Assembly (NCBI GenBank): GCA_008694505.1
Contig: VZDJ01007755.1
Location: 6,474,936 to 6,538,935, forward strand
From: Cyanoderma ruficeps
Lineage: Eukaryota; Chordata; Aves; Passeriformes; Timaliidae
Length of the DNA stretch: 64,000 bases
Reading direction: 5' to 3'
Positions 62,828-64,000 of this stretch are shown here, piece after piece; positions within the stretch are counted from its first letter, which is position 1; every line of letters begins with the position of its first letter. A program made the translations under genes and the position numbers. The notes below the pieces were generated by a model. The model did not search any database. It was not told the origin of the DNA and saw nothing but the letters and a program-made list of their open reading frames with translations.

Positions 62828-62867
62828 TCTTTTAGAATACTGGTTTCACTTTTAGAATACTGGTTTA
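62828..62867. repeat. 20-bp tandem duplication
   Basis: Two adjacent 20-base units share CTTTTAGAATACTGGTTT exactly (second copy at 62,850-62,867), and a partial third (AGAATA) follows. Confidence 0.85.
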
Positions 62868-63921
62868 GAATATAAGTTTGAACTATGTGCAAGATGTTGC
62901 TCTCCAAGACAGGAAAAATTTTTAAGGCTGGATTCTTGTAGCATAAAAGGAGTCTGTTTGTACCATGGTTTTTAGGCAGAGTGTACTCTTCATAAGTTTT
63001 TCCCATCATTCTTTGATTTCTTAACTTCTTTGGTATCTCTCCATGAATAGATGAAGTTTATTATTTTCCTTACTTCATTAAGGCTCACGAATATAGTATG
63101 GACTGGCATGTCCTGCTGTGTATCTACAACATATTGTGCATCAAATTACAGGTGTCTGCTGTTTTGCTATTATATTTTTTTTTTGAGATTTAGCCAGACT
63201 AATATAGAAGGAGGAACTATACTGCTACTTTTGTCCCACAAATTTTCCTTTACATTTTAAATGGGTTTTGCACCAGCCATTCTTGAACCTCTTCTGCACT
63301 TACTTTCCACTAGACCTGTTAATGAGAAAACACTGACATAAATGCAATTAAAACAATTCTGAAATTTCCAAATGCAAATATTTGCACCAAATTTGGCTGT
63401 GCGTAATAGGGAAGCAGACAATGACACATGATTTATTTAATAAGTGATGGCTAGCTAACATTGACAAAATAGAGGTTATTAAACAGAGAATAATTGCAAA
63501 CGACTTTCTGTGTTTGATCTGCAGTTAAACAAAATGTAGTCTCAAAATGTGGCTGGTTAATTTTGAGCAACAAATATAGTTGATTGAGAAAAAGCCTTTT
63601 GTTTGCTTGCAGATACTGCACAAACAGAATTGGAGGTTAAGCAGGTCAGGTAAATAATTCCTTGTGAAATATTTGCTCAGCAATAATACAGCTTCCCTTT
63701 TTCCTGTTGTTGTTACCTTTAACACTGCCTCCTTTTTTCCATTCTCAATTCTTCTAGAGAGGCAAAATTGATAGCTGCACAGGAGGAATAGCTGACAGCT
63801 TAATGAACAATTATTAGCATCTGTGGCATATTTTCCAACAGTTTTTCATGGAGGGATGGGTGGTGTAATCCTCTGCAGTGTTTAAGTGGAACTTCTTTTG
63901 TCAGCACCTGCTATTAGAGAG

Positions 63922-63927
63922 TATAAA
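63922..63927 (+). promoter_or_regulatory. Possible TATA box at the window edge
   Basis: TATAAA within GAGTATAAAACTCTGGGGG. About 30 bases downstream is 'gagcattcagtattcacat', where a transcript could begin. Any gene would lie outside the window. A TATAAA by chance is common in AT-rich DNA; what sets this one apart is the GC-richer downstream flank. Confidence 0.2.
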
Positions 63928-64000
63928 ACTCTGGGGGACTAGAGCATTCAGTATTCACATCTCTTTTTAGGGAATTTGCAGCAGTAGGTGACAGGAAGCA

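Larger units (their letters stand above)
61437..64000. other. Anonymous spacer to window end
   Basis: No gene recognised. Contains a 20-bp near-tandem repeat at 62,828-62,867 and a TATA-like box at 63,922 near the edge. Confidence 0.5.

Overview
This window looks like gene-poor nuclear DNA of a bird. The diagnostic feature is chicken-repeat-1 (CR1) non-LTR retrotransposon sequence, which has the typical avian 3' end (short ATTCTATG-like units instead of a poly-A tail) and occurs at six clear sites plus one probable much older copy. A degenerate endogenous-retrovirus LTR of a type I know from bird genomes lies at about 13.5-14.1 kb. The rest is AT-rich, non-operonic and full of short simple repeats. 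Every open frame is short and has the appearance of chance, except those inside CR1. The species cannot be named from what is here.

Layout: 0-5 kb anonymous AT-rich DNA; 5.0-5.6 kb CR1 (minus); 5.6-13.5 kb anonymous, with a moderately GC-richer stretch at 5.7-7.7 kb and a CR1 tail scrap at 12.2 kb; 13.5-14.1 kb LTR fossil; 16.6 kb A/C-rich tract with G-quadruplex potential on the minus strand; 17.2-19.0 kb the longest CR1, with reverse-transcriptase remnants; 19-25.6 kb anonymous, with a 12-bp-stem hairpin at 23.4 kb; 25.6-26.8 kb a very old CR1-like fossil; 27-41.7 kb anonymous, with a GC-rich patch and a CTCF-like site at 36.9 kb; 41.7-42.2 kb CR1 (plus); 43.5 kb CR1 tail; 50.0 kb (minus) a candidate first coding exon with a signal peptide; 52.8-53.5 kb CR1 (minus) carrying the longest meaningful open frame; 57.4 kb a CTTCT microsatellite; 58.4 kb a cluster of homeodomain/POU-type motifs; end of window with a TATA-like box at 63.92 kb.

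No complete gene, RNA gene or CRISPR array could be supported, and I found no new biological system. The only candidate piece of a host protein-coding gene is the exon at 49,955-50,092. If real, most of this window would be intron or intergenic spacer of a long gene, or a gene desert containing regulatory elements. Repeat calls rest on remembered CR1 and LTR consensus patterns, not on a database search. Boundaries of repeats are approximate, to about 10-50 bases.
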